This document shows, one piece after another, positions 35,304 to 44,328 of a stretch of DNA of 64,000 nt (its first letter is position 1; each line of letters starts with the position of its first letter). Made by a program: the position numbers and the translations under genes. Source of the DNA: Granulicella mallensis MP5ACTX8 (GTDB lineage: Bacteria > Acidobacteriota > Terriglobia > Terriglobales > Acidobacteriaceae); NCBI RefSeq assembly GCF_000178955.2, contig NC_016631.1, positions 1,302,001-1,366,000 on the forward strand, read 5' to 3'. Under the pieces are notes generated by a model. That model made no database searches, was not told where the DNA came from, and saw nothing but the letters and a program-made list of their open reading frames with translations.

Positions 35304-35406
35304 CTGTGATCGCCTGGATCTATAGCATCCTGAACATGGGCCATGTGTCAGCTTTTGATTGTTAGTATCGCTTGATCTTTTGTAATTCGAGAGAGTTGCC
35401 GCCAAG

Positions 35407-35459
35407 GGGTGTGGAGAGGTGGAAAACGCATAGCGGTTTCCATTTCTCCACACCCTTTG
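35407..35459 (+). terminator. Strong terminator closing the decarboxylase/AidA-like operon
   Basis: A 19-bp stem (35407-35425 with 35437-35455; core GGGTGTGGAGA / TCTCCACACCC) has two internal positions that would be G-U pairs in RNA and is followed by TTTGTCTGTTTAA. It lies 104 bp after the last operon gene and faces the convergent aquaporin gene. Confidence 0.85.
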
Positions 35460-35540
35460 TCTGTTTAAGTCAGCCAGGTTTTGTGGGTGGTCTGTATCCC
35501 AACGGGGAGTACGGTCTGACGATGTTGTAGGGAGCAGATC

Positions 35541-36455
35541 TTATAGCCGATTTTCCGGAGACAATGAATTGCGAGATTGTATGGAATTGCTGTTGATTTT
35601 TGCAGGTTCGTATCCGCAGATGAAGATACAGCGTTTGTCATTGGCGTGATGTAGCTTTGCACAACAGGGGGCGGCTCCCCCGCGAACTCGTAAGAAGAGC
35701 TTAGCCCCGGCCAACATTCCTAGCGTAGGGGCGATGAAGTAGATCCAAAGCGCGTGCCAGTAGCTGATATAGGATGCGGACCCAAACGTTCGCGCGGGGT
35801 TCATGCTCATTCCTGACAACGGTGTTTCGAAGGTTATGTACGTTGCGTACAGTACTCCGACAAAATAAGGGGTAAATTGTGCCAGTGATTTGTGATTGGA
35901 TACGAACAGGATCGTGCTCATCAGCGTAAACGAGATCATCAATTCTGCAACAAATGCAACCAGATTTCCGTATACGCCCGGCGCAGTTACCGCATAGTGG
36001 ATAGCATCGTTCTGCACTATACTCCGGAGCACGTAGGCGGCGATCGCGACACCACTCGTCGCGCCAAAGAACTGTGCTGCGCCATAAAACAGTGCATCCC
36101 AGAACTTCACCTTTCCCAGCCGATAAAAGGTAAAGGTGATAGCCGGATTGAAATGACCTCCGGACTGCTTGCCCCACGGCGTCATAATAATCGCAGCCAG
36201 CGTCGTTCCTACAGCCAATCCCATGAGTGCTCGACGTAGGACCGGGTTGGTAATTGTGTGTCGAACCGGCGAAGCGGGATGCTGGAGCAAAGTTGCAAAT
36301 ATGCAGACAGAGAACATGTATAGGGCTAGTCCGGCAGCCTCCATCAGGTACTCGGGCCAGTGAAGACGTAAGCTGTCGACTGCATTCAATGTGTCATACC
36401 GACGGAGTGGTTGCAGGCGGTCCTCTGGTTCCGTGCTGGTGACGGCTTTACTCAT
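35541..36455 (-). CDS. Aquaporin/MIP-family channel
   Basis: Inner-membrane channel of 304 aa. Both half-helix motifs are present (HFNPAITF around residue 101 and MNPARTFG around residue 219) among six hydrophobic segments. A soluble N-terminal stretch of about 35 residues and an unusual Cys/His-rich C-terminal tail (CCAKLHHAND, CIFICG) extend beyond the common MIP core; the tail could bind a metal or sense redox. Pore selectivity (water, glycerol or peroxide) cannot be read. GGAAAG precedes the ATG. A sigma-54-type promoter lies 76 bp upstream. Confidence 0.88.
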   Translation of the reverse strand: MSKAVTSTEPEDRLQPLRRYDTLNAVDSLRLHWPEYLMEAAGLALYMFSVCIFATLLQHPASPVRHTITNPVLRRALMGLAVGTTLAAIIMTPWGKQSGGHFNPAITFTFYRLGKVKFWDALFYGAAQFFGATSGVAIAAYVLRSIVQNDAIHYAVTAPGVYGNLVAFVAELMISFTLMSTILFVSNHKSLAQFTPYFVGVLYATYITFETPLSGMSMNPARTFGSASYISYWHALWIYFIAPTLGMLAGAKLFLRVRGGAAPCCAKLHHANDKRCIFICGYEPAKINSNSIQSRNSLSPENRL

Positions 36456-36530
36456 TTGCTTTCCATCCCACCCGGCCGGCGATGGTTGCTCTCATGCCCG
36501 CGACGCTCCATCGTGAGATGGAGTGGGTCT

Positions 36531-36546
36531 TGCACCTGGAATGCCA
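36531..36546 (-). promoter_or_regulatory. Sigma-54-type promoter for the aquaporin gene
   Basis: Read on the minus strand, TGGCAT-N5-GTGCA has GG and GC dinucleotides at the exact sigma-54 -24/-12 spacing, with two mismatches to TGGCAC-N5-TTGCA. It points at the aquaporin gene. It lies in the 446-bp gap 36456-36901 between the aquaporin and the divergent sigma-54 activator; I see no gene in that gap. Confidence 0.55.
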
Positions 36547-36901
36547 AAGGCAAAACGCCCTCCTTCAGGGGCGAGCGAAGAGATAAGTGCTCTGAACTGC
36601 CAGAGATTTCTGCTTAAAGGCTCGGAGAAGGTCGGGGTCTGAGTGACGAAGCCGCGACGGACCGTCAACACTGGCGAATATTGGTCGCCATCCTCGTCGC
36701 GGAGGCGGTCTACCGTTCAGCCGTTAAGTCGCCGTCTAACTGGATCGCAGCGTATGCTGGGGATTGCCCGCACGAAGCCTCGCTGACGAAGCGAGTGTTG
36801 ACGAGTTTCATCGTGCAATCTGACACTATATTGAAATATCAAAATCTCCGCGCAAGTGGCACATTCTTCTGTCATGGAGTCGCGTTGAGAAAGGAGAGCT
36901 A

Positions 36902-39058
36902 ATGGAGTCAACGACACAATACCCCGGGCCGGCATTGAACCCAAAGGATGAACTCGGCGAAATGGGCCTTTTTTCCAGTGAATCTGTGCTCAACATTTTA
37001 AAGTTGATTCTTGCAGGATCTCCGCTACCCGAGGTGCTCACGATCATTGCTCAGTTGGTCGAATCTCGCGGGGACGGTACCTTGTGCACGATCTGGCTTC
37101 CGGACGAGGACGGAAGACATCTTCATTGCGCCGCGGCGCCAGGCCTGCCCGGATTTATCGATGGGACAGGGTCCATGTTGATTGGCCCCCAGGGCGGGTC
37201 CTGCGGCACAGCCGTTTACCGAAGGCAGCCGGTTTATGTAAGTGACATCCTCGAAGACCCTATCTGGGATCACTATCGTCATCGGCTTTTGCCGTTTGGA
37301 ATTCGCGCTGTGTGGTCGCTGCCGTTATTTACCAGCGAGGGGCAAACCCTCGGAACGTTTGCCATTCATTATCGTGAAGTGCGCACCCCTGACGACGCTG
37401 ATCTGAAGTTGATCGAGAACGCCAGCCATATCGCAGGAATTGCGATCGATCGCCACCTGAATGAAGAGCAATTGCGGCTTGAACGGAACCGGTTGCACTT
37501 GCTCCTGGAAATTACTAATAGCATGGCCTCGAAATTAGACATCCGTCGTTTGGTGGAGACATTGTCTACGGATCTGCTGAGAGTGACCCGATGCGACTTT
37601 TGCGCCTTGCTTCTACCCGATATCGATAGCGGAGGATTGCGCGTCACTACGCTGTACAACCCTGAGGCGCGAGGCTCTCTGCGTGATGGGACGATCGTCC
37701 CTAATGATGGTTCTATCTGTGGCAAGGCCTTTCGGACCGGCAAGACTCAATACTTTGACAACTTCGAGGTGGCTCGAAGTGACGCGGAAAGTTCAGGCAA
37801 CAGCGCAGGTCCAAGGATCTATCAGCGCTTCGTGGACGAGGGCCTGGTGTCGGGGTGCGGCTTTCCGCTGCTTACCAAGAATGGCGTGATAGGAGTGCTG
37901 AGTGCTCTAAACCGGTCGGAGAGAGCGTTCGACCAGGTGGAGATCGCCTTTCTTGAGCAGGTCGCGGGCCAGGTGGCCATAGCTGTCGAGAATGCGTTGG
38001 ATTATGAAAAAGCGATAAGAGATCGAGACAAAGAGACGAAACATAGGCTTTATCTTGAAGAAGAGATTCGCGCCCAGTTTGGAGAGATTGTCGGAGATAG
38101 CCCGGCGTTGAAGACCGCGCTGGACCTGGTGTCCATCGTGGCTCCGACGGATTCAAGTGTGCTGATCATGGGCGAGACAGGAACCGGCAAAGAGCTGGTT
38201 GCGCGCGCGATCCACAATTTGAGTGGTCGCCGGGGCCGCTCCTTTGTGAAGTTGAACTGCGCTGCAATTCCACTTGGACTCCTCGAAAGCGAGTTATTCG
38301 GGCATGAAAAAGGAGCGTTCACCGGAGCGATTGCGCAGAAGACCGGGCGCTTTGAGCTTGCGAATAAAGGCACCCTCTTCCTGGATGAGGTCGGTGACAT
38401 TCCTCTGGAACTTCAAGCCAAGCTGTTACGAGTTCTGCAGGAGCGGGAGTTTGAACGGCTCGGCAGCAATCACACGCATAAAGTGGATGTCCGTCTCATC
38501 GCAGCGACACACCGTGATCTTCCTGCCATGGTCAAGCAGGGTACGTTTCGCGAGGATCTCTACTATCGGTTAAAAGTATTTCCGATTCATATTCCCGCCT
38601 TGCGGCAGCGAACGGAAGATATTCCGAACCTGGTCCGGCATTTTGTGGAATTCTATGCACGCCGAATGGACAAGAGGATCGAAGAAATTCCTTCGGAAAC
38701 GATGGGTGCCCTGGTACGGTATCGCTGGCCTGGCAACGTTCGCGAGTTGCAGAATTTTATCGAGCGGGCAATGATTCTCTCGCCCCATACGGTTTTGCGA
38801 GCTCCCATTTCAGAGTTAGAACCGTTCAGCACTCATAAAGGATCAAACCCACCGTTGACGGGTCTCGAGGATCTGGAGCGGGATCATATCCTCCGGGCGC
38901 TTGATGCCAGCGATTGGGTCGTCGGCGGCCCAAAGGGCGCTGCGGAACGGTTGGGCATGAAGCGGACAACCCTGGTTTCTAAAATGCAGAAACTCGGGAT
39001 AAGCCGGGCCATGTCCGCTGAACAGAAGAGTGTTGGGAGTCCCCTGCGGTCGAAGTGA
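36902..39058 (+). CDS. Sigma-54-dependent transcriptional activator with two GAF domains
   Basis: FhlA-like enhancer-binding protein of 718 aa. Two GAF domains (about residues 25-180 and 195-365) precede the AAA+ domain with Walker A GETGTGKE (about 424), the sigma-54-contacting GAFTGA loop (about 473), and Walker B GTLFLDEVGDI. A Fis-type helix-turn-helix ends the protein (GAAERLGMKRTTLVSKMQKLGI). It has no receiver domain, so small-molecule or redox input through GAF is likely. AAAGGAGAG precedes the ATG. Four sigma-54-type promoters occur in the surrounding 10 kb, the nearest 180 bp beyond its stop. Confidence 0.95.
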   Translation: MESTTQYPGPALNPKDELGEMGLFSSESVLNILKLILAGSPLPEVLTIIAQLVESRGDGTLCTIWLPDEDGRHLHCAAAPGLPGFIDGTGSMLIGPQGGSCGTAVYRRQPVYVSDILEDPIWDHYRHRLLPFGIRAVWSLPLFTSEGQTLGTFAIHYREVRTPDDADLKLIENASHIAGIAIDRHLNEEQLRLERNRLHLLLEITNSMASKLDIRRLVETLSTDLLRVTRCDFCALLLPDIDSGGLRVTTLYNPEARGSLRDGTIVPNDGSICGKAFRTGKTQYFDNFEVARSDAESSGNSAGPRIYQRFVDEGLVSGCGFPLLTKNGVIGVLSALNRSERAFDQVEIAFLEQVAGQVAIAVENALDYEKAIRDRDKETKHRLYLEEEIRAQFGEIVGDSPALKTALDLVSIVAPTDSSVLIMGETGTGKELVARAIHNLSGRRGRSFVKLNCAAIPLGLLESELFGHEKGAFTGAIAQKTGRFELANKGTLFLDEVGDIPLELQAKLLRVLQEREFERLGSNHTHKVDVRLIAATHRDLPAMVKQGTFREDLYYRLKVFPIHIPALRQRTEDIPNLVRHFVEFYARRMDKRIEEIPSETMGALVRYRWPGNVRELQNFIERAMILSPHTVLRAPISELEPFSTHKGSNPPLTGLEDLERDHILRALDASDWVVGGPKGAAERLGMKRTTLVSKMQKLGISRAMSAEQKSVGSPLRSK

Positions 39059-39235
39059 TCGATTCTCTTCGACCGCATTAAGTGCCAAGTCTTGCGACGG
39101 AAACCCGTCAGTGGCGAAAATCAGTCCTGGTTTCGTCAGGGATGACACGTGTGCTTCACGTCGTTGGTGGCGATATAGCATTGCAAATACATAACTTATA
39201 CCTTGGTTTCCATGGACGATAGAGTTCCATTTTTT

Positions 39236-39251
39236 TGGCACGTTGCTTGCA
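39236..39251 (+). promoter_or_regulatory. Consensus sigma-54 promoter for egtB
   Basis: TGGCACGTTGCTTGCA matches the sigma-54 consensus TGGCAC-N5-TTGCA exactly. GG at 39237-39238 and GC at 39249-39250 have the required 12-nt offset. It lies 80 bp before the egtB ATG and directly after the sigma-54 activator gene. Confidence 0.88.
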
Positions 39252-39330
39252 GCACAAAAGCTGTGTCGACATTCGGAATGTACTGTCCAGTTTGTGGCGA
39301 ACATGCCGTCTGCAATCAGAGTCTCAGCGG

Positions 39331-40605
39331 ATGATTACCCCCATGTCCACTCTCCAGTCAAAATATCAAGCTGTGCGATCGATGACGCGCTCTCTCGTTG
39401 CTCCTTTGTCCGCGGAGGATCAAATGGTGCAGTCGTGTCCGGAGGCTAGTCCGGTCAAATGGCATCAGGCGCATACCACCTGGTTCTTCGAGACCTTTGT
39501 CTTGCGGCCGTATCTGTGTGACTACAGGCCCTTTCGCGAAGAGTTTCATCGCCTCTTCAATAGCTATTACCTCGCGCTTGGTGAAGAGATTCCCGAGAAG
39601 AAGTTGCGAGCGTCGTTCTCTCGGCCATCGCTCGATGAGGTTCTGGCTTTCCGTGCTCATGTCGATCAGGAGATGGAGAGGTTGTTTGCGTGTTCTCTTG
39701 ATCCAGAGGTATCAAGGCGGATCATGCTGGGGCTGAATCACGAACAACAGCATCAGGAACTTGCCCTTACCGATATCAAGCATGCCTTTTTCTCGAACCC
39801 CTTACGTCTCTCGTACGGATCTGCGGCGCTGCCGAAAGAAGCTCCTCAGCCGAGTCCTCAACTCAGATGGCTGGATTTTGAGGGTGGGATTACCGAGATC
39901 GGGTATCCGCTGAACGTTGCCGAACCTTTGGACTTTTGTTTTGACAACGAGACTCCGTGCCATAAGGTTTATCTGGCTCCATTCCTGATTGCGAACCGTA
40001 AGGTGACCTGCCGTGAGTATTTAGAGTTCATGGCTGATGAGGCTTATACACGCCCTTCGCTCTGGCTGTCTGAGGGGTGGGAAGCCGTAACACGAGGAGC
40101 CTGGAAAGCACCGCTCTATTGGGAGCGAGATGCTGGCGATGCGGCAGGTTGGCGTATCTTCACGCTCAAGGGATGGCACGGACTTGCGGAGTTGCTTGAT
40201 ACCCCCGTCTGTCACGTTAGCTTCTTCGAGGCAGACGCCTTTGCGCGTTGGCGTGCTTGCCGGCTTCCAACAGAGGCAGAGTGGGAATCGATTGCGAGCA
40301 GGGAACGCCGGCATGGAAATCTGCTGGATACCGGAAGGCTGCATCCTGCTGTGGCGACTGGCGCCGGCATGGAGCAACTGTTCGGAGATTGCTGGGAATG
40401 GACAGCCAGCCCCTACTTGGGCTACCCGGGGTATAAACCTCTCCCCGGTGCACTCGGCGAATACAACGGCAAATTTATGTCGAACCAGATGATCTTGCGC
40501 GGAGGGTCATGCATCACCCCTGCCGATCACGTGCGTGCGACCTATCGTAATTTCTTTCATCCGGCGACTCGTTGGCAGTTCACGGGGATACGTCTGGCCA
40601 TTTGA
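39331..40605 (+). CDS. egtB: Ergothioneine biosynthesis protein EgtB-like (DinB + FGE-sulfatase)
   Basis: Non-haem iron sulfoxide synthase-like protein of 424 aa that would join a sulfur donor to trimethylhistidine. The N-terminal DinB-like domain holds the iron-ligand His residues (WHQAHTTWFFE; LNHEQQHQELALTD, an HxxxH). The C-terminal FGE-sulfatase domain shows RLPTEAEWE, FGDCWEWTASPY, LRGGSC and NFFHPATRWQFTGIRLA. ATG 39331 was taken, with 39343 also possible; neither has a strong ribosome-binding site. It is under a consensus sigma-54 promoter. Its expected partner egtD is reduced to a stump downstream. Confidence 0.9.
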   Translation: MITPMSTLQSKYQAVRSMTRSLVAPLSAEDQMVQSCPEASPVKWHQAHTTWFFETFVLRPYLCDYRPFREEFHRLFNSYYLALGEEIPEKKLRASFSRPSLDEVLAFRAHVDQEMERLFACSLDPEVSRRIMLGLNHEQQHQELALTDIKHAFFSNPLRLSYGSAALPKEAPQPSPQLRWLDFEGGITEIGYPLNVAEPLDFCFDNETPCHKVYLAPFLIANRKVTCREYLEFMADEAYTRPSLWLSEGWEAVTRGAWKAPLYWERDAGDAAGWRIFTLKGWHGLAELLDTPVCHVSFFEADAFARWRACRLPTEAEWESIASRERRHGNLLDTGRLHPAVATGAGMEQLFGDCWEWTASPYLGYPGYKPLPGALGEYNGKFMSNQMILRGGSCITPADHVRATYRNFFHPATRWQFTGIRLAI

Positions 40606-40621
40606 AAGGTCTTCATTAGCA

Positions 40622-40768
40622 ATGACTCAATACACTCAAGTACTCGATCTGGAGCGCGCATCTGCGAACGGTAAGCGCTCAGAACTTATGAACGAAGTTC
40701 GACGTGGTCTAATTACGCGGCCTCGATCACTTGCTCCCTGGATGTTTAAGGAGTATGTGTGGTTTTGA
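40622..40768 (+). pseudogene. egtD: Truncated egtD (histidine N-alpha-methyltransferase) stump
   Basis: A 48-codon frame starts 16 bp after egtB. Its segment RSELMNEVRRGLITRPRSLA aligns with the EgtD N-terminus (for example [24 protein letters not shown] in mycobacterial EgtD). Right after PWMF, where the family continues with YDxxGS, the sequence changes to KEYVWF and stops. The methyltransferase domain is absent. The break coincides with the AAGGAG ribosome-binding site and start of the receiver gene, suggesting a deletion or replacement event. Confidence 0.75.
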
Positions 40769-41166
40769 AAGATGACGCTCCCGAATTACGCAGATATCAC
40801 ATTCTGTGCGTGGATGATGAGATTCTAGGTACCACCATGCGCGGAGAGACGCTCCAAGAACACGGTTATTCCGTCGTTCTCTATCATTGTCCGCTTGCGG
40901 CTCTTCGCTGCGACTTCTCCAAGTTCGATCTCGCGATTCTGGACTTTCAGATGCCGGGATTAAATGGACGGGAGCTATTTCTGCGCATGCGCGCATTGGG
41001 TGCAAGGTTTCCAATGATATTGCTCGCAGGAGGCGTGAATGCACTTTCACATGAAGATCGCGTTCTATTTGTGAAGTGCATCGACAAGGGCATGCCTATC
41101 GGACACCTGCTCGAAACGATAGCGGAAGTTCTGGATCCAAACGAGGTGCCTGATCCCTGCACTTGA
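40759..41166 (+). CDS. Stand-alone receiver-domain protein
   Basis: Single-domain response regulator of 135 aa with no output domain. The acidic pair VDDE, phosphoacceptor Asp in AILDFQMPGLNG and a Lys in CIDKGMP are recognisable. The conserved Ser/Thr after the fourth strand is missing (ILLAGG), so signalling may be altered. GTG at 40759 follows AAGGAG at 40748-40753 and overlaps the end of the egtD stump by 10 bp. No kinase gene is adjacent. Confidence 0.8.
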   Translation: MVLKDDAPELRRYHILCVDDEILGTTMRGETLQEHGYSVVLYHCPLAALRCDFSKFDLAILDFQMPGLNGRELFLRMRALGARFPMILLAGGVNALSHEDRVLFVKCIDKGMPIGHLLETIAEVLDPNEVPDPCT

Positions 41167-41419
41167 GGACATCTGTGGTACTTAGATGCTTTGCACGGTT
41201 TTAAGAAATTGTGGATGCGTTATCTGGGCCGTCAATCAATATAGGCAGGCAAAAATAGTATTCCGCGACGGTCGTTACGTCCAAATCCTGCCAGCGTCGG
41301 ACTCTAGTCATCTGTTCGTCACCCAGAGCCTTAACTCTGCTCGCCTGACTGCATGATCTAATCACTAGCAGGAAGAGGCTTATAGCAGAGTTTTTCCTTC
41401 TCATTAAAGGTCTTCTCGA

Positions 41420-41435
41420 TGGCCCGTCGATTGCT
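41420..41435 (+). promoter_or_regulatory. Sigma-54-type promoter for the class II aldolase gene
   Basis: TGGCCCGTCGATTGCT matches TGGCAC-N5-TTGCW with one mismatch and exact GG/GC spacing, 84 bp before the aldolase ATG. The rest of the 352-bp gap 41167-41518 shows no supported gene. Confidence 0.65.
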
Positions 41436-41518
41436 TTTCTATCTACTTATGCGGGACGCCTCAAAACTTGCTTCGTCTGAGTCGATCATTCAATAGCGAA
41501 TAAATCAGTGGAGGAATT

Positions 41519-42388
41519 ATGGATAACCTAAGAACATCGTTAACAGCAGCGCAAAGCAATGGGACGGCCATTGGTCACTTCAATATCTCCGATTGGGTAT
41601 TGCTGAAAGCTGTATTCTCGGCTGCTCAGGAACTAAAGGTTCCGGTAGTCGTCGGTTTATCGGAAGGTGAACGAGGCTTCCTGGGGGTCGCTCAAGTTGC
41701 GGCCCTGGTGAAGAGCCTTCGTGAGGAACAGGGCGCCCCTATCTTTCTCAATGCCGACCATACGCATTCCCTGGACAGCGCCATCGCGGCAGCCAAAGCT
41801 GGATTCGATTCCATTGTGTTCGACCTGTCCGCACTGCCGTTTGAGGAAAATATCAAACAGACAAAGCAGGCGGTGGAGGCGTTGAAGTCGATCAATCCGA
41901 TGATCCTGATAGAGGGAGAGATTGGAAACATTGGAACAGGATCTGAGATTCATGAATCCATGCCTGATCTCTCGAGCGAGCTTACGACGCCAGAAGAAGC
42001 CAGGCAGTACGTCGAAGGCACCGGAGTCGATATTCTCGCTCCTGCGGTCGGGAACGCGCACGGTATGTTGCAGACCATGTTGAAGGGAGATGTGAAGAAG
42101 CACCTCGACATTACCCGGATACGGGAGATAAAGCGTGCCTCCGGAAGCTTCCTGACCTTGCATGGCGGCTCCGGTACGGAGGATCGTGACCTGCAGGAAG
42201 CGATCAAGGCCGGAATCAATATCATTCACATCAACACCGAGTTGCGCGTTGCATGGCGGCACGGCCTGGAAGACGCTTTTGCGAAGCAGCCACGAGAGGT
42301 TGTTCCCTACAAGCTCTTACCTGTAGCGGAAGAAGCTGTTAAGCAGGTTGTTCTCGCCCGGTTGCGGCTATTCAATCAAGTGCAGTAG
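41519..42388 (+). CDS. Class II fructose/tagatose-bisphosphate aldolase family protein
   Basis: Zinc-dependent aldolase of 289 aa. The catalytic Asp and first metal His are in LNADHTHSLD, further ligands in LIEGEIGNIG, APAVGNAHGML and TLHGGSG, and the C-terminal INTELRVAWR phosphate-binding segment is present. The length fits the GatY/KbaY/FbaA range. Its substrate is uncertain and the gene is isolated from other sugar genes. GGAGG precedes the ATG, and a sigma-54-type promoter is 84 bp upstream. Confidence 0.9.
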   Translation: MDNLRTSLTAAQSNGTAIGHFNISDWVLLKAVFSAAQELKVPVVVGLSEGERGFLGVAQVAALVKSLREEQGAPIFLNADHTHSLDSAIAAAKAGFDSIVFDLSALPFEENIKQTKQAVEALKSINPMILIEGEIGNIGTGSEIHESMPDLSSELTTPEEARQYVEGTGVDILAPAVGNAHGMLQTMLKGDVKKHLDITRIREIKRASGSFLTLHGGSGTEDRDLQEAIKAGINIIHINTELRVAWRHGLEDAFAKQPREVVPYKLLPVAEEAVKQVVLARLRLFNQVQ

Positions 42389-42532
42389 CCGCCGGAATCT
42401 GCGGAAGATCAGGTGCTGTGACGACGTCACGACCAAATCTCGTCAGTGTTGGAAGTCCGTCGCGAGTTCGTCAGTTTGAGGCAGGATCCCTTGGCGTTTG
42501 TATAGGGGGATCTTGCTGTACTCAAACGACTT

Positions 42533-42571
42533 AGCAAACAGCCAATCTCAATTTGAGATTGGCTGTTTGCT
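42533..42571. terminator. 17-bp perfect hairpin after the aldolase gene
   Basis: AGCAAACAGCCAATCTC pairs perfectly with GAGATTGGCTGTTTGCT around an AATTT loop. There is no T-tract, but the position between two unlinked genes and the length of the stem suit a terminator; an operator role for the hydrolase gene downstream is the alternative. A small palindrome, GTGACGACGTCAC, lies at 42418-42430. Confidence 0.6.
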
Positions 42572-42633
42572 TGCATCGCAATAGGGATGCGGCTCGTGGT
42601 TAACGATGACCAGCAGTAGTGAGGAGAGATCTT

Positions 42634-43515
42634 ATGAGTCAAGTCCCTGTGACATCCGTGCATAAAGTTGAGGCGGACGGAATCCAAGTCTTCTACCGTG
42701 AAGCCGGCGATGCAGCCGCGCCTGTGTTGCTCTTGCTGCATGGGTTTCCGACATCATCCTTCATGTTCCGCGATCTCATCTCTCGTCTTGCCGACAGCTA
42801 CAGAGTGATCGCGCCGGATCTGCCCGGATTTGGGTTTACGGAGGTACCCGAAAAGCGAAACTACACATACTCATTCGACGCGCTGGCCGGTACGGTGCAG
42901 GCCTTCACTGACGCGCTTGGCCTCACTCGCTACGCGATATACATCTTCGACTATGGAGCGCCTACAGGCCTCCGTCTGGCAATGAGCCGCCCCGAGCGAA
43001 TTACCGCGATCGTCTCGCAGAACGGCAACGCTTATGAAGAAGGACTCGGCGATGCCTGGGGGCCGATCAGAACGTATTGGGCTGCGCCGACAGCAGAGAA
43101 CCGGGAAGTGATCCGGAAGAACATCTTGAATTTTGACGGAACCCGCTGGCAGTACACGCACGGTGTCGCGAATCCCGAGAGCGTGCCGCCCGAGTCGTAT
43201 ACGTTGGATGCGGCCTTGCTGGAAAGACCGGGGAATATGGAGATTCAGCTCGACCTGTTCCTTGATTACGCATCGAATGTGAAGCTTTATCCCAAGTTCC
43301 AAGAGTACCTTCGGAAGTCGAAGCCGCCGCTGCTGGCAATCTGGGGCAAGAACGATCCCTTCTTCATTCCGGCCGGAGCCGAGGCCTACCGCAAGGATCT
43401 GCCGAACGCGAAGGTCCAGTTTCTGGATACAGGGCATTTTGCTACGGAGACACACTCTGTCGAGATTGCCGCTGCGATCAAAGAGTTTTTCGGCGCAAAC
43501 GGCATCTCGAAATAG
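42634..43515 (+). CDS. Alpha/beta hydrolase of the dehalogenase/epoxide-hydrolase type
   Basis: Cytoplasmic 293-aa alpha/beta hydrolase. The oxyanion motif LLLHGFPTSSFMFRDL is followed by a nucleophile elbow with Asp, IFDYGAPTGLRLA, as in haloalkane/haloacetate dehalogenases and epoxide hydrolases. The late acid IWGKNDPFF and catalytic His in DTGHFATETH complete the triad. GAGGAGAG at 42621-42628 supports the ATG at 42634. It is 20 bp from a second hydrolase gene, so the two are probably co-transcribed. Confidence 0.9.
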   Translation: MSQVPVTSVHKVEADGIQVFYREAGDAAAPVLLLLHGFPTSSFMFRDLISRLADSYRVIAPDLPGFGFTEVPEKRNYTYSFDALAGTVQAFTDALGLTRYAIYIFDYGAPTGLRLAMSRPERITAIVSQNGNAYEEGLGDAWGPIRTYWAAPTAENREVIRKNILNFDGTRWQYTHGVANPESVPPESYTLDAALLERPGNMEIQLDLFLDYASNVKLYPKFQEYLRKSKPPLLAIWGKNDPFFIPAGAEAYRKDLPNAKVQFLDTGHFATETHSVEIAAAIKEFFGANGISK

Positions 43516-43535
43516 AAAGGCGGCAGGGAATCACG

Positions 43536-44237
43536 ATGAACTCTTTTTCTGAAAATGTAACGGTTGTACTCGTCCATGGGGCATGGGCTGACGGGTCCTG
43601 CTGGCAGAACATCATTCTGCCTCTGAAGCGACAGGGCCTGAAGGTCACATGCGCTCCTATTCCACTTACATCCCTCATGGATGACATCGCTGCACTCCAG
43701 CGCGTAATTGAGAGAACCACGGGACCTGTTGTTCTAGTCGGTCACGCGTATGGCGGAGCTGTGATCGCTGGCCCGTCGGACGATCGGGTCAAGTCGCTCG
43801 TGTATGTGGCGGCCCTGGCACCTGATGAGGGGGAGACGGTAGCCGATGTGTTTTATCGCGCCACTCCGCATCCCTCTGCTCCGCAGCTCGCACCCGATGA
43901 GCATGGCTTTATCTGGATGCCGGAAGAAGGCTTCAGCAACGCTGTGGCGCACAATGCATCTCCGGATCAAACGACGATTGCGTCTGCAGTGCAGAGGCCT
44001 GTCTCTGTGAAGTGCATTCAGGAGAAAGCTCCTGCACCCGCATGGAAGACGAAGCCCTCGTGGTTCCTGCTTGCGGAAGAAGACCGCATGATTCTTTCTG
44101 AGACTCAGCGGTACATGGCAAATCGTATGAATGCCAAGATCTGGTCGCATGAAGTGGACCACTCTCCGATGCTCACGGCTCCGTACCTTGTGGTCGAGGT
44201 GATCCTGGAAGCTGCGCGTGGAGCGCTCGGCTCGTAA
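43536..44237 (+). CDS. Alpha/beta hydrolase-like protein with Ala at the nucleophile position
   Basis: A 233-aa protein of the EstC/salicylate-esterase-like alpha/beta hydrolase group (VVLVHGAWADGSCWQNII). The nucleophile elbow reads VGHAYGGAVI, so the usual Ser is Ala (codon GCG within 43741-43765). The acid region AEEDRMI and the late His in EVDHSPML remain. It may be non-hydrolytic, or use another mechanism. It follows the dehalogenase-type gene and precedes an SDR gene that also lacks catalytic residues. Confidence 0.85.
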   Translation: MNSFSENVTVVLVHGAWADGSCWQNIILPLKRQGLKVTCAPIPLTSLMDDIAALQRVIERTTGPVVLVGHAYGGAVIAGPSDDRVKSLVYVAALAPDEGETVADVFYRATPHPSAPQLAPDEHGFIWMPEEGFSNAVAHNASPDQTTIASAVQRPVSVKCIQEKAPAPAWKTKPSWFLLAEEDRMILSETQRYMANRMNAKIWSHEVDHSPMLTAPYLVVEVILEAARGALGS

Positions 44238-44241
44238 AGTG

Positions 44242-44277
44242 CTAACGAAGAGGAGGGTCGCACCTCCTCTTCGTTAG
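44242..44277 (+). terminator. 15-bp perfect hairpin after the hydrolase pair
   Basis: CTAACGAAGAGGAGG pairs perfectly with CCTCCTCTTCGTTAG around GTCGCA, 4 bp after the hydrolase stop codon. No T-tract follows. Confidence 0.65.
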
Positions 44278-44328
44278 AAACATGGAACGTGCTCAACGGA
44301 CACTCGTGTCTGACGAAGAAAGGTTCTT

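Noticed and set aside
36857-36872. TGGCAC upstream of the sigma-54 activator as a fifth -24/-12 promoter
   Set aside because: The -24 half is good, but TCTG stands where TTGC is required, so the -12 element is missing.
41201-41404. Minus-strand 67-residue open frame
   Set aside because: No ribosome-binding site, domain or coding character; it overlaps a promoter region.
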